DNA from: an archaeon GW2011_AR18
GTDB taxonomy: Archaea > Nanobdellota > Nanobdellia > SCGC-AAA011-G17 > GW2011-AR18
Direction: 5' to 3'
DNA: 51,546 nucleotides
Assembly (NCBI GenBank): GCA_000806155.1
Contig: JWKX01000014.1
Span: 1 to 51,546, forward strand
The notes beneath the pieces are model-generated. The model was not told the DNA's origin, did not search any database, and saw only the letters and a list, made by a program, of their open reading frames with translations. The number at the start of each line of letters is the position of its first letter. Position 1 is the first letter of the stretch. This document shows positions 47,725 to 51,546 of the stretch, piece after piece. A program made the translations under genes and the position numbers.

Positions 47725-48807
47725 ATGGTGTTTATTCATGATACTGGTTATAGTTCTTTTAATACTGGTATTCTCTCTGATGGTTGTAAAATGTGTGTTG
47801 TTGGTAAAAAATTAGTTCTTTTTATTACTGGCGCCTGTCCTAGAAAATGTTGGTATTGCCCTGTTTCTGATAATAAGATTCAGCATGATGTTATTTATGC
47901 TAATGAGTCTAACATATCTGATATTGATGAAGCTGTTAATGAGGCTAAACTTTGTAATTCTAAGGGTATGGGTATTACTGGCGGTGATCCTCTTACAAGG
48001 ATTAATAGAGTTTATGATTATATTAAAGCTTTCAAAAAAGAATTTGGAAAAAAGTTTCATGTTCATTTATACACTTCATTTGATCTTGTTAATGATAAAA
48101 ATCTTGAAATTCTTTACTCTGCTGGTTTGGATGAGATTAGATTTCATCCTGATTTAAATGATGATTCTAAATGGAATAAGATTTTATTAGTTAAAAAGTT
48201 TGATTGGGATATTGGTATTGAAATTCCCTGCATTCCAGATATGGTTAAAGAAACTATTAATGTTATTGAATATTTCAAGGATAAGGTTGATTTTTTTAAT
48301 CTTAATGAATTAGAAGCTGCTGACTCATCAAGGAATCTTGTTTTTGATAAAGGTTATAGATCTAAAGATTTTCTCTCGTATGGTATTAAAGGTTCTGAAG
48401 AGCTTGCTTTTTTTATTATGAAAAGATTTAATGGTCTGAATATTCATTTTTGCACTTCTAGGTTAAAGAATATTGAACAATTAGGTAATAGGATTAAATT
48501 AAGGGCTAAGAATATCAAAAAACAATATGATATTTTAACTAAAGGCGGGTCTTTGATAAGGGGAGCCATTTATATTAACAAACCTGGAAGTAAAGGTAGA
48601 AAAAATATAGATTTAGAAATTCTAAAGGATAAAATAAGTTCTGAACTAAAGATTAATATTTTAGAGGTAGATAAGAATAGAATATTAACTTCAAAAACAA
48701 TAGCTAAAAAATATAAAAATTATTTCAAAGATATGAATCTTTATCCTGCAATTGTTGAGGAACTTGCTACTTCAGATTTATTTGAAATTGAGATAGAATT
48801 TTTGTAA
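47725..48807 (+). CDS. Radical SAM protein
   Basis: FITGACPRKCWYCPVS (CxxxCxxC), GMGITGGDPL. Confidence 0.9.
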   Translation: MVFIHDTGYSSFNTGILSDGCKMCVVGKKLVLFITGACPRKCWYCPVSDNKIQHDVIYANESNISDIDEAVNEAKLCNSKGMGITGGDPLTRINRVYDYIKAFKKEFGKKFHVHLYTSFDLVNDKNLEILYSAGLDEIRFHPDLNDDSKWNKILLVKKFDWDIGIEIPCIPDMVKETINVIEYFKDKVDFFNLNELEAADSSRNLVFDKGYRSKDFLSYGIKGSEELAFFIMKRFNGLNIHFCTSRLKNIEQLGNRIKLRAKNIKKQYDILTKGGSLIRGAIYINKPGSKGRKNIDLEILKDKISSELKINILEVDKNRILTSKTIAKKYKNYFKDMNLYPAIVEELATSDLFEIEIEFL

Positions 48808-48910
48808 ACTTTTCTTATTTCTTTACAAAACTATAAAAAATTTAGTTATAAATATCAGGTTATCAAAGATCATACGCAAGTAAAAACTAATAAATATTAT
48901 GCATTTAGAA

Positions 48911-49177
48911 TTAAGGCCAACACCTACCCACCATACCTGGGTTTTTGAAACACATATCATTACATAATTCTCGTTGTTCTGATTGGTATTTTTGTACCTC
49001 AGCATAACACAGATGGTCTTTAGAATATTTCACATTTAAAAGACATTCTTCCATTTTTTGAGTTTGGGGGTTATATGCATATACCTTTGTTTTATATATT
49101 CCAGCACAGGATAATGTTGCTGATAATAAAATTCCAGCTAATCCTAATCTAATTTCGTTTAACCTATTATTTATCAT
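48911..49177 (-). CDS. Small secreted or lipoprotein-like Cys-containing protein
   Basis: LGLAGILLSATLSCAGIYKTKVYAYNPQTQKMEECLLNVKYSKDHLCY. Confidence 0.5.
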   Translation of the reverse strand: MINNRLNEIRLGLAGILLSATLSCAGIYKTKVYAYNPQTQKMEECLLNVKYSKDHLCYAEVQKYQSEQRELCNDMCFKNPGMVGRCWP

Positions 49178-49231
49178 AGTATTTCATTGATAGTACTCAA
49201 ATATAAACTTTTTTATTATATTATATAATTA

Positions 49232-49786
49232 TTAGTTCATAGTTTTATACAAATATTCTTTTAAACTCTGTTCTTTAGGTTTATCAAATTTATTCACATT
49301 TCTTATATCTAATCCTGGATATTCAGGACAATTTATGTTTAAAATGTCATAAATTTCCTTTGAAATTACTTCAACCCATGTTTCTCTCTCTTTGTCTGTA
49401 ACAGAGTTTTGCAAATTTTCTGGAACATTTCTGTGAATAAGTTCATGAATCAAAACCAAGTGCATACATTCTCTATTTTCCTGATATTTTAGAGTTAAAG
49501 GATCTTCGTAAGAATTTGGTACAGTATCACTAATATACACAATTATTTTATCTTCTTTCCAATAAAAACCACTTTTATTTGCAATTAATTTTAGTATTTT
49601 TTCAGAATTCGAATTGAAATAATCAATAAATAATTTACTTTTTTTCAATAATTCTGTTCCTTCTTTCGGAGAATACTTAGGTTTTTTTCTTTCTTGTTTG
49701 TTTATATATCTATTTTCATCAAACATCAAATTATGAACCCAACTAACTTTGAATATTATTTTTGGAATCATAGTATTTTTGTACAA
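49232..49786 (-). CDS. Putative HExxH metallopeptidase-like protein
   Basis: MHLVLIHELIHRNVPENLQNSVTDKERETWVEVISKEI. Confidence 0.6.
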   Translation of the reverse strand: MYKNTMIPKIIFKVSWVHNLMFDENRYINKQERKKPKYSPKEGTELLKKSKLFIDYFNSNSEKILKLIANKSGFYWKEDKIIVYISDTVPNSYEDPLTLKYQENRECMHLVLIHELIHRNVPENLQNSVTDKERETWVEVISKEIYDILNINCPEYPGLDIRNVNKFDKPKEQSLKEYLYKTMN

Positions 49787-49823
49787 CCAAATAACTTTTA
49801 AAGCTTTATACTATTAGATCATT

Positions 49824-51185
49824 ATGGTTTTAGACAAGTTAGGTAGCTCATTGAAAGAAACTTTATCAAAGATAGCTAAATCTATGTTTGTTGATGAAAA
49901 GTTAATAGATGAACTAGTTAAAGATATCCAGAGAGCTTTGCTTTCTTCAGATGTTAATGTTCGTTTAGTATTGGATTTATCTAAATCTATTAAAGAGAGA
50001 GCTTTGAAAGAAAAACCCCCTTCAGGTATTACTCAGAAAGAATACTTAGTGACTATTGTTTATGAAGAATTAGTAAAATTCATGGGTGGTGAAGGTTCTA
50101 AGATTGAAATTAATAAGAAACCTTTCAAGATCATGATGGTTGGTTTATTTGGTTCTGGTAAAACAACTTCTATTGGTAAATTATCTAAATATTATTCTAA
50201 GAAAGGTTACAAAGTATGTGCTCTTGGTTTAGATGTTTACAGACCAGCAGCTATGGATCAATTAGAACAAGTATGTAAATCAATCAACATTCCAGTTTTT
50301 ATTGATAAGAAAGAAAAGAATCCTATTAAAATATATAAGAACTTTGAAAATGAATTAAACAAATTTGATATTATTATTGTTGATACTTCTGGTAGGGACG
50401 CTTTATCTAAAGATTTAATTAAAGAAATTGAAGATCTAAATAATACAATCAATCCTGATGAAAATTTATTAGTTATCTCTGCAGATATTGGTCAGGCAGC
50501 TCAATCTCAAGCTAAGGCTTTCCATGATGCTTGTAATATTACTGGCGTCTTAGTTACTAAATTAGATGGTACTGCTAAGGGTGGTGGAGCTATTAGTGCT
50601 TGTTCAGTTTCTGGTGCTAATATTAAATTTATTGGATTAGGAGAAAAAGTTGATGATTTAGAGACTTTCAATCCTAAAGGTTTCGTATCAAGACTTTTGG
50701 GTATGGGTGATATTGAATTATTATTAGAGAAAACTAAAGATATCATGTCTGAGAAAGAAGCTAAGGAGATGTCTAAGAAACTTATCAAAGGTGAATTTAA
50801 TTTTATTGATTTGTATGAGCAGATGGAAGCTATGTCTAAGATGGGTTCTCTATCTAAGATTATGGAATTGATTCCTGGTTTAGGTAATGCTAAGATCCCT
50901 AAAGATATGCTTGATGTTCAACAAGAAAAATTAAAGAAATGGAAATTTATTTTGCAATCAATGACTAAATCAGAACTTGAAGATCCTGAAATTATTGATC
51001 CTTCACGTATTGAGAGAATAGCTAAAGGTTCAGGTGTTTCTGTTTCTGATGTTCGTGAATTATTAAAACAATATCGTCAATCTAAGAAGATGATGAAGAT
51101 GATGAAAGGTATGGAATCTGAACAGGACGTAACAAAGTTAATGAAAAAATTTAAAGGCAAGATGCCTAAAGGTATTGGTTTCTAG
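49824..51185 (+). CDS. srp54: Signal recognition particle protein Srp54
   Basis: GLFGSGKTTSIGKLSKYYSKKG, GLDVYRPAAMDQLEQV, DTSGRD, TKLDGTAKGGGAIS, Met-rich M domain. Confidence 0.96.
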   Translation: MVLDKLGSSLKETLSKIAKSMFVDEKLIDELVKDIQRALLSSDVNVRLVLDLSKSIKERALKEKPPSGITQKEYLVTIVYEELVKFMGGEGSKIEINKKPFKIMMVGLFGSGKTTSIGKLSKYYSKKGYKVCALGLDVYRPAAMDQLEQVCKSINIPVFIDKKEKNPIKIYKNFENELNKFDIIIVDTSGRDALSKDLIKEIEDLNNTINPDENLLVISADIGQAAQSQAKAFHDACNITGVLVTKLDGTAKGGGAISACSVSGANIKFIGLGEKVDDLETFNPKGFVSRLLGMGDIELLLEKTKDIMSEKEAKEMSKKLIKGEFNFIDLYEQMEAMSKMGSLSKIMELIPGLGNAKIPKDMLDVQQEKLKKWKFILQSMTKSELEDPEIIDPSRIERIAKGSGVSVSDVRELLKQYRQSKKMMKMMKGMESEQDVTKLMKKFKGKMPKGIGF

Positions 51186-51508
51186 TGTAGTGTAATTTCA
51201 AAGTCTTTTAATATATCACTTTCAGGTTTATTATACCACTCCCCGCAGAGATCTAAAACTCTCATTTCTACAACATGTTTTGTTCCTCTAATTGTTTTAT
51301 AAGGAAGCACTCTTGTATATTCAGGTTTATAGTCTATATTCAGAATTTCATCATCTATCACGCACTGGTATATATCTGCTTTATATCTTCCGCTTCTTAA
51401 TTCTTTTAATAGGAATATTAATCCTGTCACACTTCCTGTTTTTCTTACGAATGTTATGTGTGTTTTATCATCACTTGACTGATATTCAACTCTAAGTCCA
51501 TCTATCAT
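51182..51508 (-). CDS. Hypothetical protein
   Basis: 108-aa ORF convergent with srp54. Confidence 0.55.
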   Translation of the reverse strand: MIDGLRVEYQSSDDKTHITFVRKTGSVTGLIFLLKELRSGRYKADIYQCVIDDEILNIDYKPEYTRVLPYKTIRGTKHVVEMRVLDLCGEWYNKPESDILKDFEITLH

Positions 51509-51546
51509 GTTTTTAGGATTTTAACAAATCTTATAAATTTAATTAT

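Noticed and set aside
1-51546. tRNA, rRNA or SRP RNA genes
   Set aside because: No convincing T-loop/acceptor pairs or GC-rich structured RNA were found by eye; a tRNAscan/Infernal run would be needed to exclude them.

Overview
AT-rich archaeal chromosome segment, DPANN-like by inference: CarS and a GGR-type reductase, aEF1-beta, S27e, L44e, aIF2-alpha, Nop10, TruD, Srp54, FtsY, EndoQ, and many secreted or lipoprotein-like hypotheticals. No rRNA, tRNA or CRISPR array was recognised. Main parts: (i) surface-protein blocks at ~1-4.7 kb and 12.7-21.3 kb; (ii) lipid, translation and RNA-processing genes; (iii) a defence-type island at ~27.2-37.8 kb with a RelBE-like TA pair bracketed by ~42-bp direct repeats, a YhcG/DUF1016 nuclease, an ORF6N protein, RadC, and a type I RM operon hsdM-hsdS-prrC-hsdR; (iv) next to it a wHTH-nucleotidyltransferase gene coupled to an ORF that appears to fuse a HEPN domain to the replication factor GINS; (v) a TruD / repeat protein / FtsY / VIT1 / radical SAM / Srp54 block. 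Strongest leads: the MNT + HEPN-GINS locus; an archaeal PrrC anticodon-nuclease homologue in the same gene order as the E. coli prr locus; a 3x12-bp in-frame repeat in the hsdS linker; a phosphoglycerate mutase missing two active-site blocks; a duplicated two-gene small membrane cassette; and several disrupted or possibly recoded genes. All family calls come from reading the protein sequences; no searches were run.
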